Of a stretch of 64,000 nt of DNA, positions 8,841-17,383 are shown one piece after another (the first letter of the stretch is position 1; the number at the start of each line of letters is the position of its first letter). The stretch is from M0027 sp021713415 (GTDB taxonomy: Bacteria; Pseudomonadota; Gammaproteobacteria; Francisellales; Francisellaceae): the NCBI GenBank assembly GCA_021713415.1, contig JAKJJQ010000007.1, positions 24,754 to 88,753 on the forward strand, given 5' to 3'. The notes below the pieces were generated by a model, which was not told the DNA's origin, searched no databases, and worked only from the letters and a program-made list of their open reading frames with translations. The position numbers were made by a program, and so were the translations under genes.

Positions 8841-10055
8841 ATGGATAAGGTTTTGGAGAAGAAAATGCATGTACCCTATGGCGGTACGGTACATGGGCAA
8901 GATGAAATTGATGCAGTTGTTCACTGCTTAAAAACATCAACACAAATGGGCAAACACGTCCGTCAGATGGAAGAGAAAGTTGCAAACTTATATGCTAAAA
9001 ATTATGGTATTATGGTGAACTCAGGCTCTTCAGCAAATTATCTGGCAATTGAGTTACTTAACTTACCAGAGGGCTCTGAAGTTATTACCCCTGCTTTAAC
9101 TTTTTCAACAACAGTAGCGCCTTTAATTAAGAGTGGCTTAATTCCTGTTTTTATCGATGTGAAACCTGGAACTTATAATATTGATGTTGATCAGGTAGAA
9201 TCAATGATTAAATCGAACACAAAAGCAATGATGATACCGAATCTTTTGGGTAATTTGCCAGACTGGAGAAAACTACGCCAGTTAGCGGATAAGTACGATT
9301 TAATCACAGTTGAAGATTCTTGTGATACATTAGGGGCTGAAATTGATGGTAAATCATCTGGGCGTTTTGTTGATATTAGTACAACAAGCTTTTATGGCTC
9401 GCATGTGATTAATTGTGCGGGGAATGGTGGCATGCTATGTGTTAATGATAAAGAGCTAAACGCTCGAGCAAAACTATTACGCAGCTGGGGTAGAAGCTCA
9501 TCATTATTTGTTGAATCTGAAGCTATTGAGAATCGCTTTAATGTTGATATTGAAGGCATTCGCTATGATGCTAAATTTGTTTTTGAAGCATTGGGTTATA
9601 ATTTAGAGCCATCTGAGATGGGAGCCGCCTTTGGCCTTGTCCAATTAGCTAAGTTACAACAAAATATTGATGCACGTATCAAATGGTTTAATCAGCAATA
9701 TGAGTTTTTTAAAGCATATCAGGATTGGTTTATATTACCAGAGACGCTAGAAAATGCTCGAACAGGTTGGCTTGCTTTTCCACTAACAGTGAAACAAAAT
9801 GCGCCATTTACACGTACAGAAATGCAGATTTACTTAGAAAAAGAAAATATCCAAACACGTACAGTATTTACAGGAAATATTCTACGTCAGCCTGGTTTTA
9901 AATCAATCCCACATAGGGCAAATGAAATTGGTTATACCAATGCAGATGATGTCATGCGCGGTGGTATTTTGTTGGCTTGTCATCATGGTTTGACGCAAAC
10001 TATGATTGATTATGTTCATGAGCATGTGACTAAATTTTTATCACAGTATCAATAG
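8841..10055 (+). CDS. RfbH-like PLP/PMP-fold sugar dehydratase lacking the iron-sulfur loop cysteines
   Basis: Belongs to the DegT/DnrJ/EryC1/StrS fold and aligns along its length with RfbH/E1, the CDP-4-keto-6-deoxyglucose 3-dehydratase. The lysine that binds cofactor in aminotransferases is replaced by H188 (SFYGSHVIN), as in RfbH and ColD, and D159 in VEDSCD is the expected pyridine-nitrogen partner; together these point to C3 dehydration rather than amino transfer. The loop after SWGR (about 215-232), which carries cluster cysteines in RfbH, has serine, leucine and glutamate instead and no cysteine. It is 404 residues against about 437, with a shorter N-terminus. It may work like cluster-free ColD on a CDP sugar; this is inference. 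Confidence 0.8.
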   Translation: MDKVLEKKMHVPYGGTVHGQDEIDAVVHCLKTSTQMGKHVRQMEEKVANLYAKNYGIMVNSGSSANYLAIELLNLPEGSEVITPALTFSTTVAPLIKSGLIPVFIDVKPGTYNIDVDQVESMIKSNTKAMMIPNLLGNLPDWRKLRQLADKYDLITVEDSCDTLGAEIDGKSSGRFVDISTTSFYGSHVINCAGNGGMLCVNDKELNARAKLLRSWGRSSSLFVESEAIENRFNVDIEGIRYDAKFVFEALGYNLEPSEMGAAFGLVQLAKLQQNIDARIKWFNQQYEFFKAYQDWFILPETLENARTGWLAFPLTVKQNAPFTRTEMQIYLEKENIQTRTVFTGNILRQPGFKSIPHRANEIGYTNADDVMRGGILLACHHGLTQTMIDYVHEHVTKFLSQYQ

Positions 10056-10066
10056 AGTTAAGCATA

Positions 10067-10615
10067 ATGCAATTTAAAGAATTAGCTATTCCAGGTGTTT
10101 ATGAAATTTTACCAAAGATCATCAAAGATGATCGAGGTGCTTTTATTAAAACGTTTCATGAAGGACTATTTCATCAGCATGGCTTATTAGAAACAGAGTT
10201 TAAAGAAGAATACTATTCTGTTTCTAAAGAAGCGACGCTACGTGGCCTTCATTTTCAGCTACCACCTGATGAGCATGTTAAAGTAGTCTATTGTATAGCA
10301 GGTAAAGTTCAGGATGTTTTGTTGGATCTAAGAAAAGGCTCTCCGAGTTATTTAAATGCAATGACACTGGAGTTATCAAGTAACCGATCCAATGTACTGT
10401 ATATTCCTAAAGGTATTGCGCACGGGTTTCTAACACTTTCAGATCAGGCGATTATGGTTTATAAGACATCAACGGTTTATACACCAGAAAGTGATTATGG
10501 GGTTAACTGGCGAAGCTGTGAAACGATTTGGCAAATTACAAAGCCGCTGATTCTATCACAGCGTGATCAACTTCATCCGCTAGTTGCTGATTTTGAGTCT
10601 CCTTTTGTATTTTAA
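10067..10615 (+). CDS. RmlC-like NDP-4-keto-sugar epimerase
   Basis: A 182-residue cupin of the dTDP-4-dehydrorhamnose 3,5-epimerase family. The catalytic histidine is H62 in LRGLHFQ, H119 lies in IAHGF and Y132 in VYKTS, so the active site looks intact. Because the true dTDP pathway rmlC is at 42653, and this copy sits 11 bases after the RfbH-like gene, it more likely acts on the CDP-4-keto-6-deoxy or 3,6-dideoxy intermediate, for example as a C5 epimerase of the ascarylose type. Substrate is inferred from context only. Confidence 0.85.
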   Translation: MQFKELAIPGVYEILPKIIKDDRGAFIKTFHEGLFHQHGLLETEFKEEYYSVSKEATLRGLHFQLPPDEHVKVVYCIAGKVQDVLLDLRKGSPSYLNAMTLELSSNRSNVLYIPKGIAHGFLTLSDQAIMVYKTSTVYTPESDYGVNWRSCETIWQITKPLILSQRDQLHPLVADFESPFVF

Positions 10616-10626
10616 TTGAGATAGAT

Positions 10627-11502
10627 ATGGCGAATTATTTAGTCACAGGTGCCACAGGGTATATTGGTTCGAAACTAACAAAGAAGTTAGTTGATGATGG
10701 TCATCGGGTTGTTTGTATTATTCGCGGTCACTCTGACCTTAGATTATTGAAGTCAGTTTCTGATCGTATCGATCTGATTGTTTGGGATGGCTCAGTTGAT
10801 TCGTTAGCAGAGGGTATTAAAGATTTTAAAATTGATTTAGTTTTTCACTTAGCTTCATGTTTTATTGCTGAGCATAAAAGTCATCAAGTAACTGATTTAA
10901 TCGAGTCGAATATATTATTTGGTACGCATTTGTTAGAAGCAATGCTAATCAATGGTATAAAATGCATTATTAACACGGGAACCAGTTGGCAACATTATAA
11001 TAATGCTGACTATGATCCAGTATGCTTGTATGCAGCAACAAAAGAAGCATTTGAACAGTTGATTACCTATTATATCAATGCACATCAGTTTAAATGTATT
11101 ACATTGAAATTATTTGATACCTATGGTCCAGATGATCCAAGAAAAAAGTTATTACACTTGTTGAAAAATATTGCTCAAACGAATGAACCCTTAGCTATGT
11201 CAGCGGGCTTACAGCAAATTAATCTAGTTCATATAGATGATGTAATTAATGCATTTTTAATAGCAGCTTTAAGGGTCTTAAATCATCAGCAATTCAAGCC
11301 TTATGAATTTTTTGCTGTTGCTTCTGGAGATGTTTTAACCTTAAAAGAAGTTGTTAAACGTTTTGAGTTATCACAGGGTGTAAAGTTGTCAATTAAGTGG
11401 GGGGAAAGACCTTATCGTGCTAGAGAGACAATGAGGTTATGGCAAGACTATAAAACATTGCCCAACTGGCAATTAAACTATACTTTTCCAGAAGGTATTT
11501 AA
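10627..11502 (+). CDS. NAD(P)-dependent sugar 4-ketoreductase, short SDR type
   Basis: Extended SDR of 291 residues with nucleotide motif GATGYIG (8-14) and catalytic Y135 and K139 in LYAATK; serine or threonine from NTGTSW (about 117-121) completes the triad. It resembles the final ketoreductases of CDP-3,6-dideoxyhexose pathways such as abequose, paratose or ascarylose synthases. As the last enzyme of the rfbF-rfbG-RfbH-like-RmlC-like series it probably reduces C4 to give the finished CDP sugar. Which stereoisomer is made cannot be read here. Its stop overlaps the start of the flippase by one base. Confidence 0.8.
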   Translation: MANYLVTGATGYIGSKLTKKLVDDGHRVVCIIRGHSDLRLLKSVSDRIDLIVWDGSVDSLAEGIKDFKIDLVFHLASCFIAEHKSHQVTDLIESNILFGTHLLEAMLINGIKCIINTGTSWQHYNNADYDPVCLYAATKEAFEQLITYYINAHQFKCITLKLFDTYGPDDPRKKLLHLLKNIAQTNEPLAMSAGLQQINLVHIDDVINAFLIAALRVLNHQQFKPYEFFAVASGDVLTLKEVVKRFELSQGVKLSIKWGERPYRARETMRLWQDYKTLPNWQLNYTFPEGI

Positions 11503-12983
11503 TGCGTAAAAATATTATATTTGGACTAGTATCAAGCTTTATTTCAATGTGTGTTTCTATATTTGGAGGTGTAATTCAATCAGCATTTATTATTAGATAT
11601 TTAAGTTTATTTGATGCTGGTGTATGGTTTGTTTTTTTAAGTATTGTTATGTTGTTGGCTTTTTGTGATTTTGGTTTGAGTCCTACTTTAAGTCGCGAAA
11701 TTGGGCTATCCAGTGCAAAACAATCTCAGCAGTTACGAATATCAATTTTATATAAAGTAGTTTCACATTATATTTTAGTGCTAAGTATATTGATGTTTTT
11801 ATTATTTGCTATTTTATACTTTGTCTTGGTTTATCCAAAAAGTGATAATGAGTATGTGTTGTTGGCATTTATTTTATTTTCATTAGCCTGTATATTTCGT
11901 TTTATATCTAATCCTGCTTTAGCCGTTATTTATGGATGTGGTAAAGTTGCCTTAAATAAAAATATATTAACATTTAGTAGTTTAGTAAATTTTATTTTAG
12001 GATGTTTATTTCTTTATAGTGGGTTTGGTTTATCTGGCATTAGTTTTGCGTACTTTATTGGATATCTATTATTATATATCATTGCCAGATTGGTTGTGTT
12101 TAGGCAATTGAGTGTACAGCAATTAACTCTTCGATTAAGTACTTATAAAGTTGTTTTTTTTCGAATATGGAATCCATGTTTACAGTGGACAATAATGACA
12201 GTTGGTGCAGTGCTAATTTTACAGATAAGTAGTTTAATGATTGCATTTGTAATTGGTGTTGATCAAGTAGCATATTATGCGGTCATTAGGCAGCTATGTA
12301 CTGCAATATTATCAACTTCGGGTATTATTGGTTTAGTTTTAGTACCATTTATTTCTATTGCTAAGGGCAAAGGTGATACAAAGCAAATTCATGATTTTTT
12401 TGAATTTACTGTTAAGTTTGCCACGATGCTTGCAATCATTGGCGCGGTGTTAATTTATTTTTATCAAGGGGCAATTACATCTATTTGGTTTGATGGAAAA
12501 ATCACTTTTAATCATTATCTTTTAATTTTAATGTTAATAACGACTGTACTTGAAGTACATCATGTTGCTTGTGCACAAGTATGTTTGGCGACAGGCTATG
12601 TGCGTTTTGCATTGATTTCAATCATAGCGGGTATTATCAGTGTGATATTAAACTATTTCTTGATCTCTAAATTTGGTATTGTGGGTGCTGGCCTTGCGAT
12701 TTTACTTTCTCAAATTCTTACAAATAACTGGTTTGTTGTATTAGTTTCGATTAGGCATCTTAAAATAGCTTGGTATCAGTATTTAACAATTTGTTTTCAA
12801 TTGCTTTTATATCTGTTTTTTCAATTTGTAGTTCAAGCGGTATTACAGTATTATTTAGAAAATCAAAATGCTTGGGTACAGTTGGTGATTGCTTCGATTG
12901 TAGCATTAGTAGCTTCCGTCGTTTATATGATTATTTTTTTACAAAAAGAAAGAAAGATAGTGATGAAATGGGTTAAGGGATGA
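11502..12983 (+). CDS. wzx: Oligosaccharide flippase, Wzx type (first copy)
   Basis: Polytopic membrane protein of 493 residues with about 12-14 hydrophobic segments and few charged residues inside them. The pattern, including the GLSGISFAYFIGYLLLYII and VGAGLAILLSQILTNNW regions, fits the polysaccharide-transporter/MATE-like Wzx family, which flips lipid-linked repeat units across the inner membrane. It overlaps the previous gene by one base and the next transferase by four, so all are co-translated. A second flippase lies at 34307. The gene is visibly more AT-rich than the sugar-synthesis genes before it, usual for wzx. Confidence 0.85.
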   Translation: MRKNIIFGLVSSFISMCVSIFGGVIQSAFIIRYLSLFDAGVWFVFLSIVMLLAFCDFGLSPTLSREIGLSSAKQSQQLRISILYKVVSHYILVLSILMFLLFAILYFVLVYPKSDNEYVLLAFILFSLACIFRFISNPALAVIYGCGKVALNKNILTFSSLVNFILGCLFLYSGFGLSGISFAYFIGYLLLYIIARLVVFRQLSVQQLTLRLSTYKVVFFRIWNPCLQWTIMTVGAVLILQISSLMIAFVIGVDQVAYYAVIRQLCTAILSTSGIIGLVLVPFISIAKGKGDTKQIHDFFEFTVKFATMLAIIGAVLIYFYQGAITSIWFDGKITFNHYLLILMLITTVLEVHHVACAQVCLATGYVRFALISIIAGIISVILNYFLISKFGIVGAGLAILLSQILTNNWFVVLVSIRHLKIAWYQYLTICFQLLLYLFFQFVVQAVLQYYLENQNAWVQLVIASIVALVASVVYMIIFLQKERKIVMKWVKG

Positions 12984-14032
12984 TAAAAGATAAAATCGAT
13001 CAAGAGCATATAAGTTTTGATTATAGAGATCATATAATGTCAATGGAGCATGTTCAGTCAATTTGTATTAAAGCAGCTTTAATTGAAAACCCAGTTGTAA
13101 GTATTGTCATACCAACATATAAGAGATTACATCATTTAATATTGGCAATAGAAAGTGCACTCAATCAGCTATATATTGATAATTATGAAGTGATTATTGT
13201 CGATAATAACCCTCAGAGAGACTGTGATGTTGAAAAGTATATAGTGGCAAAATATGGCAATGAGAAGAAAGTTGGTTATTATAAAAATGAAAAAAATTTG
13301 GGTATGTTTGGCAATTGGAATCGATGTTATAAATTAGCGAAAGCACCATGGGTGTCGATGCTCCATGATGATGATTTATTAAAAGATATTTATCTTAGTG
13401 AAATGTTAAAATACATTAAGATGGATGAAGTTGTTTTAATTGGTAATTGCCCGGATAAATTATTTAATGTTGGTAAAATAAGGCCTAAAAGTAGATCTCG
13501 AAAAATAGTGGCAACGGTAATTAAATGGGTCGGTGTTAGATTATTTCGTGGTAAATATGTTAAATTGAATTTGTATGATTTTATCTTTGGTGTACCTATA
13601 AGGCCTGTTGGTTTTATGGTGAAAAAATCTGCAATCTTTCATATTGGTGGATTTGGTAATCATAGCTATGTTGAAGATTATTTGTGTTTTATAAAAATGT
13701 ATTTAAAAAATAAAGGTCAAGTAAAGGTATTAGATTCATCATTATCTTTTTATAGATATTCAGTTAATCAATCACTAGAGAAAGCGACTCAGATGCAATT
13801 TCAGATATATAATTATTATATTCGTTGTAATCTTATTGATATGCTAGATAATAAATTTTTAAAAAAATGTTTACGTCACTATAATCTAGTAAATTATCAA
13901 AGAAGTACAAATTCTGATAAATGGTGCTTTGCCTATTGGTATTCAAAATTATGGATAATTATAATATATTTTTATCAGCCTTACTTGCTTGATAAAACAG
14001 TTATTGATATGGAGCATCAAAATGGTATTTAA
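12980..14032 (+). CDS. Glycosyltransferase family 2
   Basis: Cytoplasmic GT-A transferase of 350 residues. The N-terminal nucleotide-sugar fold shows VSIVIPTYKR (about 40-49), VIIVDNNP, and the metal-binding HDDDLL motif (about 133-138). A later YVEDYLCF segment with acidic residues could hold the catalytic base. Donor and acceptor are unknown. It starts inside the end of the wzx gene (ATGA-type overlap) and its end overlaps the polymerase start by 11 bases, so it belongs to the same assembly unit. Confidence 0.85.
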   Translation: MIKDKIDQEHISFDYRDHIMSMEHVQSICIKAALIENPVVSIVIPTYKRLHHLILAIESALNQLYIDNYEVIIVDNNPQRDCDVEKYIVAKYGNEKKVGYYKNEKNLGMFGNWNRCYKLAKAPWVSMLHDDDLLKDIYLSEMLKYIKMDEVVLIGNCPDKLFNVGKIRPKSRSRKIVATVIKWVGVRLFRGKYVKLNLYDFIFGVPIRPVGFMVKKSAIFHIGGFGNHSYVEDYLCFIKMYLKNKGQVKVLDSSLSFYRYSVNQSLEKATQMQFQIYNYYIRCNLIDMLDNKFLKKCLRHYNLVNYQRSTNSDKWCFAYWYSKLWIIIIYFYQPYLLDKTVIDMEHQNGI

Positions 14033-15359
14033 TAATACTGAATCGAATAAAAATTTTCTAATGGTATTTATATATGTTTCGATTTTATACTTAAATATAG
14101 ATTATATATCATATATGTTGTTTTTTATTATTTTATTTTTATTTATTTTCAATATAAAAATAGCAGCGAAGCTTGCTCTGGTAACGTTTTTAGCTTCTCC
14201 AGATGTTAGTCTTATATCATTTACCAGCACGGATCCAAGTGATGCATTAATAACACATTCAATATACTTAGATAAGCTATTTGGATTTACATTGGCTTTA
14301 TTAGTGTCTTGTTGTGTACTTGTTATGGCTCTAATTAGAGTTAATTGGATGCATTTAAAAATACATAAAAATATAGCGTTGTATATATTCTTACCGTTAC
14401 TTATACCTTGTTATGGCCTATTGGTAAACCAGTTCAATATAGCATTTAGCTCTTCTAGTATCTTTTTTGGTTTGTTGGTGGGCTTTTGGATTTGTCATAT
14501 TGGAGAAATTAATTTTAAGCAATTTTCTAGTTTACTATTAAGTGTTATATTATCAGTGAGTATTATTAATATATTTTTCTCCCTTGTTGAACTTAAAGGT
14601 GGCATGTTATTTTTCGGTAATATAGGTACTTTATTTCCTGTTGCAATCTTTTTTATTGATCAATTAATGCTAATCTGGAGGTTTATTCTTCTTGCTCTTT
14701 TAGGTTGGAATTTACTATTACATCCAGCACGTTCTAGAATTGTAGGTTATCTATATGCTGCTTTTGTATTTTTGTTAAAGCAAATGTTAAGAGCTATGAT
14801 ATATCTGATAATAGTAGCATTATTTGTTATTTTGATTTGGGGGGTATTACCTGATAACTATACAGGGTTTTTACTTTGGAAGCTCAGTAGTATTAATATA
14901 TTTGACCCTAATAATGTTTCTAGTTATACACGATATGTTGAGCTAGTAAATATATTACATCAAAATATAACTAATATATTTCATTTTGCTTTAGGTAGTG
15001 GCTATGGAGGTACTTATACTGATCAATATATGAATTTTCCTGATATAGCTTTATATTCAACAGCATTTAGTGAGCATGAAGTTACAAGTCACGTATTTCA
15101 TAGTTCTCATCTTGCTTTTTCTGATATGCTCTTATATTCCGGAGTGATACTAACTTTGATGTTTTACTTTGGTATATTTAAATTGACGTTTATAGATATA
15201 CAAAAAATAAAGTTGAGAGATAAGTCACAACAATTATTTTTACTTTATTTACCATTTTGGGTGCTTTGTATGTATAATCAACTGACTTATATTGTTTTTG
15301 GCATTTTTATCTATTATTTAAATGACTACTTGTTAGCAGCCCATGAAGATGCGCTATAG
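14022..15359 (+). CDS. wzy: O-antigen/capsule polymerase, Wzy-like (first copy)
   Basis: Hydrophobic protein of 445 residues with many membrane segments and one larger periplasmic loop (about 300-375, including FHFALGSGYGG and a cluster of histidines), the topology of Wzy polymerases. Wzy proteins are poorly conserved, so the call rests on topology and its place after wzx and a transferase. The start is set at ATG 14022, which has a GGAG site eight bases upstream; an earlier in-frame start at 13989 lacks one. Very AT-rich. A ligase of the WaaL type is the main alternative. Confidence 0.75.
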   Translation: MVFNNTESNKNFLMVFIYVSILYLNIDYISYMLFFIILFLFIFNIKIAAKLALVTFLASPDVSLISFTSTDPSDALITHSIYLDKLFGFTLALLVSCCVLVMALIRVNWMHLKIHKNIALYIFLPLLIPCYGLLVNQFNIAFSSSSIFFGLLVGFWICHIGEINFKQFSSLLLSVILSVSIINIFFSLVELKGGMLFFGNIGTLFPVAIFFIDQLMLIWRFILLALLGWNLLLHPARSRIVGYLYAAFVFLLKQMLRAMIYLIIVALFVILIWGVLPDNYTGFLLWKLSSINIFDPNNVSSYTRYVELVNILHQNITNIFHFALGSGYGGTYTDQYMNFPDIALYSTAFSEHEVTSHVFHSSHLAFSDMLLYSGVILTLMFYFGIFKLTFIDIQKIKLRDKSQQLFLLYLPFWVLCMYNQLTYIVFGIFIYYLNDYLLAAHEDAL

Positions 15360-15372
15360 TAAAGGGCTTTTC

Positions 15373-16494
15373 TTAAAGTTGGAAGAGTTTGAATAACTGT
15401 TGTTGCAGAAGAGCATTTGTCCTATCACTAAGAATTTTTCTAATACCTGGTTGAAGTGTCATTTTTTCAATTGTTAGAAATATTTTGCTTAATTGTTGAG
15501 CGTTTGCTTCTTCATAATACAGTCCAATGGAGCCATATAGATCAATATAGCTTTTAAAAAGGGGAATATTTGATGTAATCATATTTTTCTTATAGCTAAC
15601 AGCTTCAAAAAAAACAGCACTACATCGATTAAAAAACTGTTTCCTAAAAGGCAAACATAGATAGTCAGACTCATGTAACAATTGTTTGTACTTATCATCA
15701 CTAATTTTGTTTTCAATTAAGTTAATGTGATGGGTTTTTAAGGTTTTTTTTGTTAAACCAAATGGCTTTAATTCAATAGGGCGTCCTAATAAAATGTTAA
15801 AGCGAATTAAATTTGATGGCTTTGTATTGAGGTAGAGTTTTATAGCATGTAGTAGGGTATCATATCCTTTATCAAGATGAGCACCGCTTACATAGCTAAT
15901 AGTAATTAAATTATCTTCTTTTAAGGGAATATTTGAAAGGCTAACGTTGGGAAGTGGATGATAAAGTAGATGGAGTCTATTTAATGGGTATCGTAGCTTT
16001 ACGGATGCAAAAGGCATAAATGACTGCTCTAGTAGAACTAAGTGGCTGTTAAATAACTTTAACATTTTTAGTGCTATGCGGCTGACTATGGACTCATTTG
16101 CTCGATGAAAGTTATTATGACAAATAAGGTATAATGGTTTTTTATTCAATGTAAATAAACAAGCTAAAAGCATTGATAGATTATCAAAGCAGATAAATAA
16201 ATGCTTTTGATTAATTAAGTTATGCTGCCGTTTTTTTAACATATTTAGATGGTTAAAAAAAAGTCTAATTCTTGAGTTTGAGTTTTTCTGTGAATAGTGA
16301 ATTTTAAAATTTTTAGCTACTATAATATCGTTAAGCTTCAGTGCTCGATTAGTATAAAAAATGTTACATGGTAATAGCTGAAGACAGTTTTTAATTAATT
16401 GGGTGTTATAGTTTGCATGGCCCAGTGTAGAGACTGGATCATAGATTTCTAAAGAGGGTGTATTATCAATAAAAGGTTTCGTTAGTGATATCAT
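15373..16494 (-). CDS. Glycosyltransferase, family 4/1 type, inverted in the locus
   Basis: Predicted GT-B fold transferase of 373 residues: the C-terminal half has ISYVSGAHLDKGYDTLLHA, a donor-domain start, then KQLLHESDYLCLPFR and SAVFFEAVSYKKNMITS, the region that holds the acidic donor-binding residues of GT4 enzymes. The N-terminal half is divergent. It is one of three minus-strand genes inside the polysaccharide locus (with galE and the Wzz-like gene) and the only inverted transferase; it ends 13 bases from the convergent wzy end. Low-GC composition matches the surrounding 11.5-18.4 kb stretch. Specific function unknown. Confidence 0.75.
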   Translation of the reverse strand: MISLTKPFIDNTPSLEIYDPVSTLGHANYNTQLIKNCLQLLPCNIFYTNRALKLNDIIVAKNFKIHYSQKNSNSRIRLFFNHLNMLKKRQHNLINQKHLFICFDNLSMLLACLFTLNKKPLYLICHNNFHRANESIVSRIALKMLKLFNSHLVLLEQSFMPFASVKLRYPLNRLHLLYHPLPNVSLSNIPLKEDNLITISYVSGAHLDKGYDTLLHAIKLYLNTKPSNLIRFNILLGRPIELKPFGLTKKTLKTHHINLIENKISDDKYKQLLHESDYLCLPFRKQFFNRCSAVFFEAVSYKKNMITSNIPLFKSYIDLYGSIGLYYEEANAQQLSKIFLTIEKMTLQPGIRKILSDRTNALLQQQLFKLFQL

Positions 16495-16753
16495 TGAAGT
16501 TTATAGCTAAAAACGGTTGCTTTATTTAAGTATGTAATAATAACACAATCAATAAATATAAGATAATAGTTTAAAATCAAGAATGATTTTTATTTTATCA
16601 TCTGCTAAGTTGGTTAAGTGCAGATAGCTAGAAATATGAGTAGGTTATTGTGTTATTGATATTCTTATAATATTATCATTACCGTTATGAATATGAAGAA
16701 TAGTTTAATAATTTTATGCGGTGAAATAGGATTTATGAATTGGTTTTGGTAGA
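16495..16753. promoter_or_regulatory. Divergent intergenic region with inverted repeat and a possible -10 box
   Basis: A 259-base AT-rich gap between the inverted transferase and the acetyltransferase, the longest gap inside the locus, so promoters for both directions may lie here. A perfect -10-like TATAAT occurs at 16666-16671 on the plus strand, without a good -35 partner. A six-base inverted repeat (ATCTGC at 16600-16605 and GCAGAT at 16620-16625) surrounds a 14-base spacer; it has no T-run and does not look like a terminator. No coding sequence is evident. Confidence 0.35.
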
Positions 16754-17383
16754 ATGAGTTTAATGTATATTTATGCAAAAATTTTAAAAAAATTAAGAAG
16801 TGTAGCAATAAAAAATAGTATTGTTCATAAGACTTCTAAAGTTGAGTCAGGGACACAGTTGATAAGCTCTAGATTGGATAGATATTCATTTTGTGGTTAT
16901 GATTGTGATATAAACTATTGCGATATAGGGGCATTTACTTCTATTGCAAATAATGTAGTTATTGGTGGGGGGGCTCACCCTGTAGATTGGGTTGCAATGT
17001 CACCTGTATTTTATGAAGGAAGGGATAGCGTTAAGGCTAAGTTTTCAACTCATCAAAGAAAAGCAATAAAACGCACCAATGTAGGCCATGATGTTTGGAT
17101 TGGCCAAAATGTAATTATTAAACAAGGTGTGAGTATAGGTATTGGTGCAGTAATTGGAATGGGAAGTGTTGTTACCAAAGATGTAGAACCATATAGCATA
17201 GTAGCAGGAAATCCAGCAAAAGAACTTCGCAAAAGATTTAATGAAGATATAATAATTCAATTATTAAAGTCTCAATGGTGGCTTTTTGATAATAAAAAGC
17301 TTCAATGTTACGCAAGCTATTTTAAAAACCCTGTGAAGTTTCTAAAGGTATTAAATGATGAAAAAGATATTAATAATATATAA
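16754..17383 (+). CDS. CatB-like sugar O-acetyltransferase (left-handed beta-helix)
   Basis: A 209-residue hexapeptide-repeat acyltransferase of the xenobiotic/CatB-related type. The repeat region includes CDIGAFTSIANNVVIGGGAHPVDW, then VGHDVWIGQNVIIKQGVSIGIGAVIGMGSVV and the family end motif SIVAGNPAKELRKRF. The histidine in GGGAHPVDW is the usual catalytic base. In this setting it probably acetylates a sugar of the repeat unit using acetyl-CoA; the substrate is unknown. The start has only a weak ribosome site. It overlaps the following transferase by 29 bases. Confidence 0.85.
   Translation: MSLMYIYAKILKKLRSVAIKNSIVHKTSKVESGTQLISSRLDRYSFCGYDCDINYCDIGAFTSIANNVVIGGGAHPVDWVAMSPVFYEGRDSVKAKFSTHQRKAIKRTNVGHDVWIGQNVIIKQGVSIGIGAVIGMGSVVTKDVEPYSIVAGNPAKELRKRFNEDIIIQLLKSQWWLFDNKKLQCYASYFKNPVKFLKVLNDEKDINNI

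Noticed and set aside
12770..12976. Plus-strand 68-codon frame inside the first flippase gene
   Set aside because: Out-of-frame shadow of wzx with no start signal of its own.
16600..16625. Terminator for the inverted transferase or the acetyltransferase
   Set aside because: The six-base inverted repeat has a long loop, no T-run, and lies upstream of both flanking genes.
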